DNA from: Aureimonas sp. Leaf324
Lineage (GTDB): Bacteria > Pseudomonadota > Alphaproteobacteria > Rhizobiales > Rhizobiaceae
Reading direction: 5' to 3'
Length of the DNA stretch: 64,000 bases
Assembly (NCBI RefSeq): GCF_001423245.1
Contig: NZ_LMOH01000026.1
Span: 181,816 to 245,815, forward strand
Part shown: positions 1 to 8,616 of the stretch, piece by piece
Numbering within the stretch: position 1 is the stretch's first letter
Layout: each line of letters starts with the position of its first letter
Notes under the pieces: generated by a model
Databases searched by the model: none
What the model was told of the DNA's origin: nothing
Seen by the model: the letters and a program-made list of their open reading frames with translations, nothing else
Position numbers and translations under genes: made by a program

Positions 1-3000
1 GGTCGTAGATGAGCTGCGCCAGATCCTCGATCGAGTAGATGTCGTGGTGGGGCGGCGGCGAAATCAGGCCGACGCCCGGCGTCGAATGCCGGGTCTTGGC
101 GATGGTCGCGTCCACCTTGTGGCCGGGCAACTGGCCGCCCTCGCCGGGCTTGGCCCCTTGAGCCACCTTGATCTGCAGCATGTCGGCGTTGACGAGATAC
201 TCGGTCGTCACGCCGAACCGCCCGGACGCCACCTGCTTGATCGCCGAGCGCTCGGGGTTCTTCGAGCCATCCGGCAGCTTCAGGTAGCGGTCCGGCTCCT
301 CGCCGCCCTCGCCCGTGTTCGACTTGCCGCCGATGCGGTTCATGGCGACGGCGAGCGTCGCATGGGCCTCGCGGCTGATCGAGCCGAAGCTCATCGCGCC
401 GGTCGAGAAGCGCTTGACGATCTCCGCCGCCGGCTCGACCTCGTCGAGCGGCACCGGGGTCAGGCCCACCTCTTCGGCCATGCGCAGCTTGAAGAGGCCG
501 CGGATGGTCGAGTTGGCGACGGCCGACTCGTTCACGAGCGCGGCGTACTCCTTGTAGGTGTCGTAGCTATCGAGGCGCACGGCGTGCTGGAGCGTCGCGA
601 CCGCATCCGGCGACCAGATATGGGCCTCGCCGCGCATGCGGTAGGCGTACTCACCGCCGACCTCGAGCGAGCGCGCCAGAACCGGATCGTCGGAGAAGGC
701 GAGCGCATGGCGCTCCACCGTCTCGCGGGCGATCTCCTCCAGTCCGACGCCCTCGATCGTGGTCGAGGTGCCGGCGAAGTAGCGCTTCACGAACTCGGAA
801 CGGAGGCCGATCGCGTCGAAGATCTGCGCGCCGCAATAGGACTGGTAGGTCGAGATGCCCATCTTGGACATGACCTTGAGCAGGCCCTTGCCGACCGACT
901 TGATGAAGCGTCCGACGACCTCCTTGGCATCGACCTCCGGCGGGAAGTCGCCGCGCGCATGCATGCCGAGCAGCGTGTCGAAGGCGAGATAGGGGTTGAT
1001 CGCCTCCGCGCCGTAGCCGGCGAGGCACGCGAAATGATGGACCTCGCGCGGCTCGCCCGATTCCACCACGAGGCCGGCAGCGGTGCGCAGGCCCTTGCGG
1101 ATCAGGTGATGATGCACGGCGGCCGTCGCCAGCAGCGCCGGCAGCGGGATGCGGTCCGGCCCCATCTGGCGATCGGACAGGATGATGATGTTGTAGCCGC
1201 CGACGACGGCCGCCTCCGCCCGCTCGCAGAGCCGGTCGAGCGCGCCAGCCATGCCCGCCGCGCCTTGCTCGGACGGGTAGGTCGTGTCGAGCGTCTTGGT
1301 GTCGAACCGGTCCTCGGTGTGGCCGATCGTGCGGATCTTCTCGAGGTCCGCATTGGTCAGGATCGGCTGGCGCACCTCCAGCCGCTTGCGGCGCGACGTG
1401 CCCTCGAGGTCGAGGATGTTCGGGCGCGGGCCGATGAAGGAGACGAGGCTCATCACCAGCTCCTCGCGGATCGGATCGATCGGCGGGTTGGTGACCTGCG
1501 CGAAGTTCTGCTTGAAGTAGGTGTAGAGCAGCTTCGACTTCTCGCTCATGGCGGAAATCGGCGTGTCCGTGCCCATCGAGCCGATGGCTTCCTGGCCGGT
1601 CGTGGCCATCGGCGCCATCAGGATGCGCGTGTCCTCCTGGCTGTAGCCGAAGGCCTGCTGGCGATCGAGCAGCGACACGTCGGCGCGCGATGCCCGCGGC
1701 TGCACCGGCTTCAGGTCCTCGAGGATCAGCTGGGTCGAGCGCAGCCAGTCGCGATAGGGGTTGGCGCCCGCGATCTCGCTCTTGACCTCCTCGTCGGAGA
1801 CGATGCGGCCCTTCTCGAGGTCGATCAGGAGCATGCGGCCCGGCTGGAGGCGCCACTTCTTGACGATGCGCTCCTCGGCGACCTCGAGCGTGCCGGCCTC
1901 GGAGGCGAGGATCACGAGGTCGTCGTCGGTCACGACATAGCGCGCCGGCCTGAGGCCGTTGCGGTCGAGCGTCGCGCCGATCTGGCGACCGTCGGTGAAG
2001 CACACCGCGGCCGGCCCGTCCCAGGGCTCCATCAGCGCGGCATGATACTCGTAGAAGGCCTGGCGCTCCGGGCTCATCTCCTTGTTGCCGGACCAGGCCT
2101 CGGGGATCAGCATCATCATCGCATGGGCGAGCGGGTAGCCGCCCTGCGTCAGGAACTCGAGCGCGTTGTCGAAGCAGGCGGTGTCGGACTGCCCCTCGTA
2201 GGAGATCGGCCAGAGCTTGGAGATGTCGTTGCCGAAGAGCTCCGAATCCACCGACGCCTGACGGGCCGCCATCCAGTTGACGTTGCCGCGCAGCGTGTTG
2301 ATCTCGCCGTTGTGCGCCACCATGCGATAGGGGTGCGCGAGGCGCCAGGACGGGAACGTGTTGGTCGAGAAGCGCTGGTGGACGAGCGCCAGCGCCGAGG
2401 TGAAGCGCGGGTCCTTCAGGTCCTTGTAGTAGGCGCCGACCTGATAGGACAGGAACATGCCCTTGTAGACGATCGTGCGCGAGGACAAGGACACGACGTA
2501 GAAGTCGGTGTCGACCGACTGCGCCTCGGCATGGACGCGGTTCGAGACGACCTTGCGGATGATGTAGAGCTTGCGCTCGAACTCGTCGTCGGTCGCGGCG
2601 GAAGCGGGCCGCGCGATGAAGACCTGCCGGTGGCAGGGCTCGGTCGCGGCGATCTCGGGGGCCTTGGACAGCGACGAATTGTCCACCGGCACGTCGCGCC
2701 AGCCGATGACGGTGCAGCCTTCCTCGGCGGCGGCCGCCTCGAAGATCGTCTTGAAGTGGAGGCGACGCGCCTCGTCCTGCGGCATGAACACGAAGCCGAC
2801 GCCGTACTGGCCGGCCTCGGGCAGTTCGACGCCCTGGACAGCCATCTCGGCCTGGAAGAAGTCGTGCGGGATCTGCACCAGCATCCCTGCGCCGTCGCCC
2901 ATCAGCGGGTCGGCACCGACCGCCCCGCGATGCTCGAGGTTGTGCAGGATCTTCAGGCCCTTCTCGATGATCGAGTGGGACTTTTGGTTCTTCATGTGGG

Positions 3001-3151
3001 CGATGAAGCCGACGCCGCAGGCGTCGCTCTCGTTCGCCGGATCGTAGAGGCCTTGGCGCTCCGGCAGGCGACGCGGTTTGACGGCGCCCATCGCGGTGTT
3101 CGCGGCCCGAATGACCTCACCCTCGATGATGGATGGCGTTTCGATCGTCAT
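1..3151 (-). CDS. gltB: Glutamate synthase large subunit, partial (C-terminal part beyond left edge)
   Basis: Large subunit of NADPH-dependent glutamate synthase, which makes two glutamates from glutamine and 2-oxoglutarate. The ATG at 3151 opens a protein beginning MTIETPSIIEGEVIR; residue 45 is the cysteine of DACGVGFIAH, the N-terminal glutaminase nucleophile, which in this family is exposed by removal of a short propeptide. About 1,050 of the usual ~1,500 residues are visible; the last ones (ISPPPHHDIYSIEDLAQLIY) belong to the FMN-binding synthase domain, so the Fe-S and C-terminal beta-helix regions lie outside the window. The small subunit gltD is not in view. Identification is secure; large plus-strand open frames across it are antisense shadows. 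Confidence 0.96.
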   Translation of the reverse strand, partial: MTIETPSIIEGEVIRAANTAMGAVKPRRLPERQGLYDPANESDACGVGFIAHMKNQKSHSIIEKGLKILHNLEHRGAVGADPLMGDGAGMLVQIPHDFFQAEMAVQGVELPEAGQYGVGFVFMPQDEARRLHFKTIFEAAAAEEGCTVIGWRDVPVDNSSLSKAPEIAATEPCHRQVFIARPASAATDDEFERKLYIIRKVVSNRVHAEAQSVDTDFYVVSLSSRTIVYKGMFLSYQVGAYYKDLKDPRFTSALALVHQRFSTNTFPSWRLAHPYRMVAHNGEINTLRGNVNWMAARQASVDSELFGNDISKLWPISYEGQSDTACFDNALEFLTQGGYPLAHAMMMLIPEAWSGNKEMSPERQAFYEYHAALMEPWDGPAAVCFTDGRQIGATLDRNGLRPARYVVTDDDLVILASEAGTLEVAEERIVKKWRLQPGRMLLIDLEKGRIVSDEEVKSEIAGANPYRDWLRSTQLILEDLKPVQPRASRADVSLLDRQQAFGYSQEDTRILMAPMATTGQEAIGSMGTDTPISAMSEKSKLLYTYFKQNFAQVTNPPIDPIREELVMSLVSFIGPRPNILDLEGTSRRKRLEVRQPILTNADLEKIRTIGHTEDRFDTKTLDTTYPSEQGAAGMAGALDRLCERAEAAVVGGYNIIILSDRQMGPDRIPLPALLATAAVHHHLIRKGLRTAAGLVVESGEPREVHHFACLAGYGAEAINPYLAFDTLLGMHARGDFPPEVDAKEVVGRFIKSVGKGLLKVMSKMGISTYQSYCGAQIFDAIGLRSEFVKRYFAGTSTTIEGVGLEEIARETVERHALAFSDDPVLARSLEVGGEYAYRMRGEAHIWSPDAVATLQHAVRLDSYDTYKEYAALVNESAVANSTIRGLFKLRMAEEVGLTPVPLDEVEPAAEIVKRFSTGAMSFGSISREAHATLAVAMNRIGGKSNTGEGGEEPDRYLKLPDGSKNPERSAIKQVASGRFGVTTEYLVNADMLQIKVAQGAKPGEGGQLPGHKVDATIAKTRHSTPGVGLISPPPHHDIYSIEDLAQLIYD

Positions 3152-3439
3152 CGCGTGTCTCCCTGTCTCGTCGTCGCCCGAAGGGTCGAGGCAACCTGGT
3201 TCTTCGGGCAGGACTTCGGCGCCCGGTCCGGCTCCCTGCCGCCGCGCGCCGCGCCTGCCTGTTCGTGGTCGGGGCCGCCCTCTCCCAGCGCGCCCGGTCG
3301 GGCGCCGTCCGGGAACGGCCGCCCCAGATAGGGCAGCAATGCTGACCTATTTGCCGCTTATGCCAGACTTGCGTTTCCGCGGCAAGAGCGGTTCTAACTT
3401 CGTCAAGACTTCCATGCAAAGACGGAGCGCCGCTCGGCG

Positions 3440-3501
3440 CTTTGACGGGCGCGTCCGGGCGCGATAGTCACTTTGACGGGCGCGTCCGGGCGCGATAGTC
3501 A
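3440..3501. repeat. Perfect 31-bp tandem duplication upstream of threonine aldolase
   Basis: Positions 3440-3470 and 3471-3501 are identical, head to tail. Each copy contains TTGACG followed 16 bp later by ATAGTC, so a promoter-like element is duplicated. The rest of the 356-bp gap between gltB and the aldolase (3152-3507) shows no gene. Confidence 0.9.
3473..3500 (+). promoter_or_regulatory. Putative sigma-70-type promoter, proximal copy, possibly leaderless
   Basis: TTGACG at 3473-3478 and ATAGTC at 3495-3500 with a 16-bp spacer. The -10-like box ends 7 bp before the ATG at 3508, so transcription would begin at or next to the start codon. No Shine-Dalgarno-like purine run is visible in AGTCAGCCGCC just before the ATG, which fits a leaderless message. 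Inference from spacing only; the distal copy sits 31 bp upstream at 3442-3469. Confidence 0.45.
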
Positions 3502-3507
3502 GCCGCC

Positions 3508-4557
3508 ATGATCTTTGCATCCGACAACTGGTCCGGCGCCCATCCCGCCGTCACGCAATCGCTCGAGCGCCACCGCGCGGGCTTTGCCGCCGCCTACGGG
3601 GCGAGCGACATCGACAAGGCCGTCGAGCGGCGCTTCAACGAGATCTTCGAGCGCGAGGTCGCGGTCTACTTCGTGGGCACGGGCACGGCGGCGAACTCCC
3701 TGTCGTTCGCGGCCGTCAACCGGCCGGGCGGCGTCGTCATGTGCCACCGCGAGGCGCATATCGCGCAGGACGAATGCGGCGCGCCGGAATTCTTCACCCA
3801 CGGCGCGCGCATGGTTCCGGTCGAGGGCTCGCTCGGCCGCATGGACCCCGGCCATCTCGTGTCCGAACTCGGCCGGTTCCGGCCGGGCTTCGTGCATGCC
3901 GGCCAGCCGATGGCCGTCTCGCTCAGCCAGGCGACGGAAGCCGGCACGCTCTATTCGGTGGCCGAGATCGCGGCGATCGGCGAGATCGCCCACGAGCGCA
4001 ACCTCGCCTTCCATATGGACGGCGCGCGCTTTGCCAACGCGCTGGCCGCCACCAACGCCTCTCCGGCCGAGATGACGTGGCGCGCGGGCGTCGACATCCT
4101 GTCCTTCGGCGCCACCAAGAACGGCTGCTGGTGCGCCGAGGCGGTGGTCTTCTTCGACCCGAAACAGGCCGAGCAGTTCCCCTATATCCGCAAGCGCGGC
4201 GCGCAGCTCTTCTCCAAGACGCGCTTCATGGCCGCCCAGTTCGCCGCCTATCTCGACGGCGGCCTGTGGCTGGAGCTCGCCGCCCACGCCAACGCCATGG
4301 CGGACGCGCTGCGCGAGGGCATCGGCCGCTCGGCCCATGCGCGGCAGGCCTGGGACACGCGCTCCAACGAGATCTTCGCCGTGATCGAGACGGCGACCGC
4401 CGAGCGGCTGCGGACTGAAGGCGCCACCTTCTACGACTGGAACGCGCCGCACGACATGCCGGGTCTGGTGCGCGAGGGCGAGGGCCTCTACCGCCTCGTC
4501 ACCAGCTGGTCGACCGAGCGCAGCGACGTCACGCGCTTCTGCGATCTCATCGCCTGA
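3508..4557 (+). CDS. Low-specificity L-threonine aldolase family (PLP beta-eliminating lyase)
   Basis: A 349-residue fold-type I PLP enzyme of the threonine aldolase family, which splits L-threonine or L-allo-threonine to glycine and acetaldehyde. Visible landmarks are FASDNWSG at the N-terminus, GTGTAAN near residue 60, the substrate/cofactor motif HMDGARFANA with Asp171 and Arg174, and the Schiff-base lysine Lys204 in SFGATKNG. Length fits the family. It stands alone between gltB (divergent) and the Hsp20 gene (convergent). The start is fixed by homology of the first residues; there is no obvious ribosome-binding site, and the gene lies just behind a duplicated promoter-like sequence. Related phenylserine aldolases have the same architecture, so stereospecificity cannot be told. 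Confidence 0.88.
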   Translation: MIFASDNWSGAHPAVTQSLERHRAGFAAAYGASDIDKAVERRFNEIFEREVAVYFVGTGTAANSLSFAAVNRPGGVVMCHREAHIAQDECGAPEFFTHGARMVPVEGSLGRMDPGHLVSELGRFRPGFVHAGQPMAVSLSQATEAGTLYSVAEIAAIGEIAHERNLAFHMDGARFANALAATNASPAEMTWRAGVDILSFGATKNGCWCAEAVVFFDPKQAEQFPYIRKRGAQLFSKTRFMAAQFAAYLDGGLWLELAAHANAMADALREGIGRSAHARQAWDTRSNEIFAVIETATAERLRTEGATFYDWNAPHDMPGLVREGEGLYRLVTSWSTERSDVTRFCDLIA

Positions 4558-4572
4558 GACGCCCAAACGAAA

Positions 4573-4594
4573 ACGGCGCCCCGCAGGGCGCCGT
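4573..4594. terminator. Rho-independent terminator, convergent genes
   Basis: Perfect 9-bp stem ACGGCGCCC / GGGCGCCGT with a CGCA loop between the aldolase and hsp20 stop codons. On the minus strand the stem is followed by TTTCGTTTG, so it best serves the Hsp20 gene; the plus side has no T-run. Confidence 0.8.
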
Positions 4595-4621
4595 CCTCTA
4601 TCGTATTCAGATGTCCCGCGA

Positions 4622-5086
4622 TCAGGCGGCGGACGCCTCGATCGTCTTGGCCTCGTTGGTGTTGGCCGTCGCGATCTCGATGCGGCGGGGCTTCAGGGCC
4701 TCGGGCACGATGCGGGCGAGGTCGATGTGCAGGAGGCCGTTCTTGAGGCTCGCGCCCTTGACCTCGACATGCTCGGCCAGCTGGAAGCGGCGCTCGAAGG
4801 CGCGGCCCGCGATCCCGCGATACAGGAACTCCGAGGACCCGTTGGTCTCGTCGCCCTTCTCGCCCTTCACGGTCAGCGTGTTCTCACGCGACTCGATCGA
4901 GAGCTCGGTCTCCGAGAAGCCGGCCACCGCCATGGTGATGCGGTAGGTGGTCTCGCCGGTGCGCTCGATGTTGTAGGGCGGGTAGCTCTGAGCGTTCTCG
5001 GCATTGCCGGCCGCGTCGAGCATCGAGAAGAGCCGGTCGAAACCGACGGTGGAGCGGTAGAGGGGGGCAAAGTCGAACTGACGCAT
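4622..5086 (-). CDS. Hsp20/alpha-crystallin family small heat-shock protein (IbpA type)
   Basis: A 154-residue ATP-independent holdase that binds unfolding proteins in the cytoplasm and hands them to DnaK/ClpB. The N-terminus MRQFDFAPLYRSTVGFDRL, the crystallin core (YPPYNIERTGETTYRITMAV, ELSIESRENTLTVKGEK), and the LYRGIAGRAFERRF motif are those of IbpA-like class A sHSPs; NGLLHIDLAR carries the G-x-L core, although the usual C-terminal I-x-I tail is not clearly seen. The ATG at 5086 is preceded by GGAGAA at a 5-nt distance. Regulation looks dual: a sigma-32-like promoter and a ROSE-like hairpin that would mask this ribosome-binding site (separate entries). Confidence 0.95.
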   Translation of the reverse strand: MRQFDFAPLYRSTVGFDRLFSMLDAAGNAENAQSYPPYNIERTGETTYRITMAVAGFSETELSIESRENTLTVKGEKGDETNGSSEFLYRGIAGRAFERRFQLAEHVEVKGASLKNGLLHIDLARIVPEALKPRRIEIATANTNEAKTIEASAA

Positions 5087-5090
5087 GGGT

Positions 5091-5107
5091 GTTCTCCATT
5101 GAGCAAC
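5091..5107 (-). promoter_or_regulatory. ROSE-like RNA thermometer hairpin over the hsp20 ribosome-binding site
   Basis: On the minus strand the leader reads GTTGCTC (5101-5107), a short AATG loop, then GGAGAAC (5091-5097), 4 nt before the ATG. GUU pairs with AAC and UC with GA, leaving GC opposite a G inside the stem. ROSE elements of rhizobial sHSP genes use a conserved UUGCU that pairs imperfectly with the ribosome-binding site around a bulged G, and this matches that layout. An 11-bp direct repeat (GGCCGGTCGAC at 5122-5132 and 5158-5168) lies in the upstream leader. No folding was computed. Confidence 0.6.
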
Positions 5108-5208
5108 GGTTTTGCGTGTGTGGCCGGTCGACTGGGAGGCCCCGCATATCAGGCGGCGGCCGGTCGACCCGAGCCAGCGATCCCGCTACTGGGCGATCGC
5201 AAGGCATG

Positions 5209-5237
5209 AGATGGGAAAGGCCGAAAACGGCTTCAAG
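5209..5237 (-). promoter_or_regulatory. Sigma-32 (RpoH)-like heat-shock promoter
   Basis: On the minus strand CTTGAA (5232-5237), a 15-bp spacer, then TCCCATCT (5209-5216). This agrees with the RpoH consensus CTTGAA / CCCCATNT at all but one position. Transcription would start near 5200 and give a leader of about 115 nt, the size range of ROSE leaders. Confidence 0.7.
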
Positions 5238-5623
5238 AGCCGCGCCGCGCGTCGACGCCGAATTTTTTCATGCTGCCGGAACAACGGCTTAACGCGATCG
5301 AGCCCTTGTGAACGCTGGATGAACGCGCGCTTCGGCTGCCGTTCATGTCGGTGGCTCTAGAACGGCGCCTTCGTTAGAACGGCGCCTTCGTTCGGCCCGT
5401 CGAGTTCGCGAGGCCGGTTCGCCCTCCGGTCCGCGAGGGCTCCGCACCGCCCCGACGCGCGGCGGCTGACATCCACCGTTTTCGCAAACGACCGGCGCGT
5501 CCCGTCCCTTCCGCTCCGGTCGCTCGGGGTCGGGGGTCCTCGCGAGAGGATCCCCGATCTCCCGTCTCCCCGTCATTCGCCTTCAACCGGCCGCGCGTCT
5601 GCGCTAGGACCTGTAGAGCCCTG
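5238..5623. other. Non-coding gap between hsp20 promoter and hydrolase gene
   Basis: No convincing gene. It holds a 17-bp perfect tandem repeat (unit AGAACGGCGCCTTCGTT, 5359-5375 and 5376-5392), each copy centred on the palindrome GGCGCC. Short open frames here have no recognisable product. Confidence 0.5.
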
Positions 5624-6718
5624 ATGCCCGACGGAGCCGCCGTGCCCGAGACCCAAGACGCCTTCGTTGCCCTCGATGCAAACCCGGCCCCGCCCGGCCT
5701 CGAGACCGGCCATCTCGATCTCGGCCACGGGGTGCGGCTGCGCTACGCGATCGGGCGGGGGCCAGCCGGCATGACCAGCCGCGGAACCGTCCTTCTCCTT
5801 CAGGGGCGCAACGAGGCCATCGAGAAATATTACGAGACGATCGGCGACCTCAACGCGCGCGGCTTCACGGTCGCGACCTTCGACTGGCGCGGCCAGGGCG
5901 GCTCCGGCCGCGGCACCTTCCTGCCCGGCGTCGGGCATGTGGCGAGCGTCGAGGACTATGCCGACGATCTCGAGCGCGTCCTGCGCGAGGTGGTGATGGA
6001 TCGCTGCGCGCCGCCCTATGCGGTGCTCGCCCATTCGATGGGGGGGCTGGTGGCGCTCGCCGCCTCGGCGCGCCTGTCGGCGCATGTCGAGCGCATGGCG
6101 CTGATCGCGCCGCTGGTCGCCCTGCCCGGCTCGGCCGGGCTTCGCCGCGTCCAGGGCTTCGTCACCGGCGCCCTCCACTGGTGCGGTCTCGGCTTCCTGC
6201 CGGTGCGCCCGGCCCGGCGCATCGACCCGTCCGAGCCCTTTGCGGGCAATGTCCTCACCACCGACACCGCCCGCTTCGAGCGCAACCGGTCCCTGCGGGC
6301 CGCCGCGCCCTGGCTCACCGTCGAGGGCGTCTCGGCCTCCTGGCTGCGCGCCGCGCTGAAGGCGATGCGCCGGCTCGACGATTCCGATCGGATCGCGCGG
6401 CTCGACCTTCCCGCCCTGTTCCTCCTGCCGGGCGACGACCGGGTCGTCTCGGCCGCCGCCGCCGAGCGCCTCGCCTGGCGCATGCGCTGCGGCCATTCGA
6501 TCCGCGTCGCGGGCGCACGGCACGAGCTCCTGCAGGAGGCCGACCGCTTCCGCGAGCCGGCGCTCGGCGCGGTCGAGACGTTCTTTGCCGAGAGCCTGCC
6601 GAAGCCCCCGCCCCTGCCCGCGCTCGACGAGACGCTGATCGGCGAGGCGGTAACGGCAGCCGCCGCCCCGGCCCCGGCCCTGGCCCCGGCCTTGGCCGAA
6701 ACGCCCGTCAGCCGTTGA
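5624..6718 (+). CDS. Alpha/beta hydrolase, lysophospholipase (PldB-like) family
   Basis: A 364-residue cytoplasmic serine hydrolase. The nucleophile elbow is AHSMGG with Ser138; the acid is probably Asp in LLPGDDRVVS and the base His in GARHELLQEADRFRE, where EL..E..R is typical of the monoglyceride lipase/lysophospholipase subgroup. The oxyanion side is LLQGRNEAIEKYYE, and DWRGQGGSGR precedes the elbow. After the domain there is a proline/alanine-rich tail of about 50 residues with no clear function. The start is uncertain: the ATG at 5624 is used here, a GTG at 5642 is also possible. Its 3' end overlaps the convergent hisN by 11 bp. Natural substrate unknown. Confidence 0.85.
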   Translation: MPDGAAVPETQDAFVALDANPAPPGLETGHLDLGHGVRLRYAIGRGPAGMTSRGTVLLLQGRNEAIEKYYETIGDLNARGFTVATFDWRGQGGSGRGTFLPGVGHVASVEDYADDLERVLREVVMDRCAPPYAVLAHSMGGLVALAASARLSAHVERMALIAPLVALPGSAGLRRVQGFVTGALHWCGLGFLPVRPARRIDPSEPFAGNVLTTDTARFERNRSLRAAAPWLTVEGVSASWLRAALKAMRRLDDSDRIARLDLPALFLLPGDDRVVSAAAAERLAWRMRCGHSIRVAGARHELLQEADRFREPALGAVETFFAESLPKPPPLPALDETLIGEAVTAAAAPAPALAPALAETPVSR

Positions 6719-7490
6719 GGATGCGCAGCGCCGCCTCGTGAAGGGCGGGCGTTGCGGCCGCCACGACGTCGCCGCCGTTCTCCGGCCGGTCGCCCGAGAA
6801 GGTCGTGATCACGCCGCCCGCCTGTTCCACGATCGGCGTCAGCGCCACGATGTCGTAGGGCTGGAGGCCCGGCTCGACGCAGATGTCGACATGGCCGGCG
6901 GCCAGCATGGCGAAGGCGTAGCAGTCGGCGCCGAAGCGGGTGAGCCGGACCTGGTCGACGAGGCTCTGGAAGCGGTCCTTGAGCCCGCCCTTGAACAGCT
7001 CGGGCGCCGACGAGAAGAGCGTCGCGCCCGAAAGGGCCCCGATGTCGCGCACCCGCAGGCGCTTCTCGCCCTGCGGCCCGTCGCCAAAGGCGCCGTCCGG
7101 CGTCGCCCAGAAGCGCTCGCGCGTGTAGGGCTGGCTCATGATGCCGATCTCGGCGCGCTCGCGCACCTGAAGGCCGATCAGCGTGCCCCAGACGGGAACG
7201 CCGCAGATGAAGGGCCGCGTGCCGTCCACCGGGTCGATCACCCAGAGATGGTCTCCGGAGCCCGACAGGCCGAACTCCTCGCCGAGAATCGCATGGGCCG
7301 GATATTCCGCCTCGATGATCGCGCGGATCGCCTTCTCCGCCTCGCGGTCGGCCTCGGTCACCGGATCGAAGCTGAAGCCCTCCTTGGGCTTGGAATCGAC
7401 GCTGAGCGCGGTGCGGAAGCGCGGCAGCGTCTCCTTCGCGGCGGCGTCCGCCAGGCGGAACAGGAAGGAAGCATCGGGCAGCGTCGTCAT
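6708..7490 (-). CDS. hisN: Histidinol-phosphatase, inositol monophosphatase family
   Basis: A 260-residue Mg-dependent phosphatase of the IMPase superfamily. Family motifs are GEEFG (metal ligand Glu), WVIDPVDGTRPFICGVP (DPVDGT metal site) and, near the C-terminus, GADCYAFAMLAAGHVDICVE. In alphaproteobacteria this subgroup is the non-HisB histidinol-phosphatase of histidine synthesis, and the FICG variant after DGT supports HisN over inositol phosphatase. An open frame extends upstream to 7763, but the ATG at 7490 begins the conserved MTTLPDASFLFRLADAA and is preceded by GGAG-like purines. It lies 61 bp downstream of the FGase-like gene on the same strand. Substrate assignment is by family, not proved. 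Confidence 0.85.
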   Translation of the reverse strand: MTTLPDASFLFRLADAAAKETLPRFRTALSVDSKPKEGFSFDPVTEADREAEKAIRAIIEAEYPAHAILGEEFGLSGSGDHLWVIDPVDGTRPFICGVPVWGTLIGLQVRERAEIGIMSQPYTRERFWATPDGAFGDGPQGEKRLRVRDIGALSGATLFSSAPELFKGGLKDRFQSLVDQVRLTRFGADCYAFAMLAAGHVDICVEPGLQPYDIVALTPIVEQAGGVITTFSGDRPENGGDVVAAATPALHEAALRILNG

Positions 7491-7551
7491 CGTCGGGTCT
7501 CCAGCCGGGGCCCGTCCTATACGGCGATCCCCCGGGCCTGGCGAGGGCGCG

Positions 7552-8460
7552 CTACTCGGCGGCGGCGGGACGCTGGAGTTCCGATTCCACCTCGGCGGCG
7601 AAGCACGAGGCGAACTCCCACAGGATGCGCCGGAAATGGCCGAAGGCCGCGTGCGGCACGAAGTTGCGTTCGTCGGCATAGAGCGCGCGGTTGATCTCGA
7701 GCTGGATGGCATGGACGCCCGCGCGCGGCCGCCCGTAGCGCTCAGTGATGTAGCCGCCGGCATAGGGCTTGTTGCGCGTCACATCGAGACCGAGCGCCGT
7801 CAGGCGCTGCACGGCCATCGCCACATAGTGGTGGGCGGCGCTGGTGCCGAACCGGTCGCCGACCACGATATCGGCCTTCGGGCCGCCCGGCAGGGGGCGC
7901 ACCGACGAGGGCATCGAATGGCAGTCGATCAGGATCGCGACGCCGAAGGCGCGGCGCGTCGTCTCGACGAGGCGCTCCAGCGTCTCGTGGAAGGGCATGT
8001 AGATCGTGTCGATCCGCGACAACGCCTCGGCGACCGGGATGCGCCCGGCATAGATCTCCTCGCGTTCGGCGACGATGCGCGGAATGGTCCCGAGACCGCC
8101 CGCGACCCGCACCGAAGCGGAGTTCGCACGGTCGGGCAGCGGCCCGGAGAACATTGCAGGGTCGAGCTCGTAGGGCTCGCGGTTGACGTCGAGATAGGCG
8201 CGGGGAAACCGCGCGACCAGCAGCGGCGCGCCGAGCGCCGGTACGAAGTCGAAGAGCTGGTCGACGAAGAGGTCTTCCGAGCGGCGGATCGTCGAGGGGC
8301 CGAGCCGGCTCTGCGCCAGGAACGAGGAGGGATAGGCGCGCCCGCTATGGGGCGAGCAGAACACGAAGGGGCTGGTCTGGCGGGTCGGCTCGATGATCTC
8401 GAAGGCCGGGCACGCGCCCGCGGCGGTTTCCAGGCTGGGAGCGGCGACGTCCAAATGCAC
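7552..8460 (-). CDS. N-formylglutamate amidohydrolase family protein
   Basis: A 302-residue protein of the FGase family, zinc enzymes that release formate from N-formyl-L-glutamate at the end of one histidine degradation route. Visible motifs are FCSPHSGRAYP near the N-terminus, the active-site stretch DCHSMPSS, and ARFPRAYLDVNREPYELD. The neighbour is a histidine-synthesis phosphatase, not a hut operon, so a role in histidine breakdown is not shown; rhizobial genomes often carry this stand-alone version next to hisN and cpdR. Start at 8460 chosen from the open frame and a family-like N-terminus. Divergent from cpdR across 156 bp. Confidence 0.85.
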   Translation of the reverse strand: MHLDVAAPSLETAAGACPAFEIIEPTRQTSPFVFCSPHSGRAYPSSFLAQSRLGPSTIRRSEDLFVDQLFDFVPALGAPLLVARFPRAYLDVNREPYELDPAMFSGPLPDRANSASVRVAGGLGTIPRIVAEREEIYAGRIPVAEALSRIDTIYMPFHETLERLVETTRRAFGVAILIDCHSMPSSVRPLPGGPKADIVVGDRFGTSAAHHYVAMAVQRLTALGLDVTRNKPYAGGYITERYGRPRAGVHAIQLEINRALYADERNFVPHAAFGHFRRILWEFASCFAAEVESELQRPAAAE

Positions 8461-8616
8461 TCCCCTTCATTTCCCTTTCGCAAACCGCGTTCCACCGGAG
8501 ATAGGGCCGTTCTGCCGCTCGAACATTCCATTTAGCTCTTGCTTAAGCAATCTGCTAAAAGGTTGATTGCGAGCAGGCTTCACGTCCGGCACCCGCCGCG
8601 ACATTCAGGTTACGAG

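Noticed and set aside
44..3331. 1,095-codon open frame on the plus strand opposite gltB
   Set aside because: Pure antisense shadow of a GC-rich gene: composition is Arg/Leu/Ala/Asp repeats with no domain, while the minus strand reads as GltB.
8539..8616. N-terminal extension of CpdR from an upstream ATG
   Set aside because: CpdR proteins begin at the MxKILLAEDDN strand; the extra 26 residues have no counterpart in the family.
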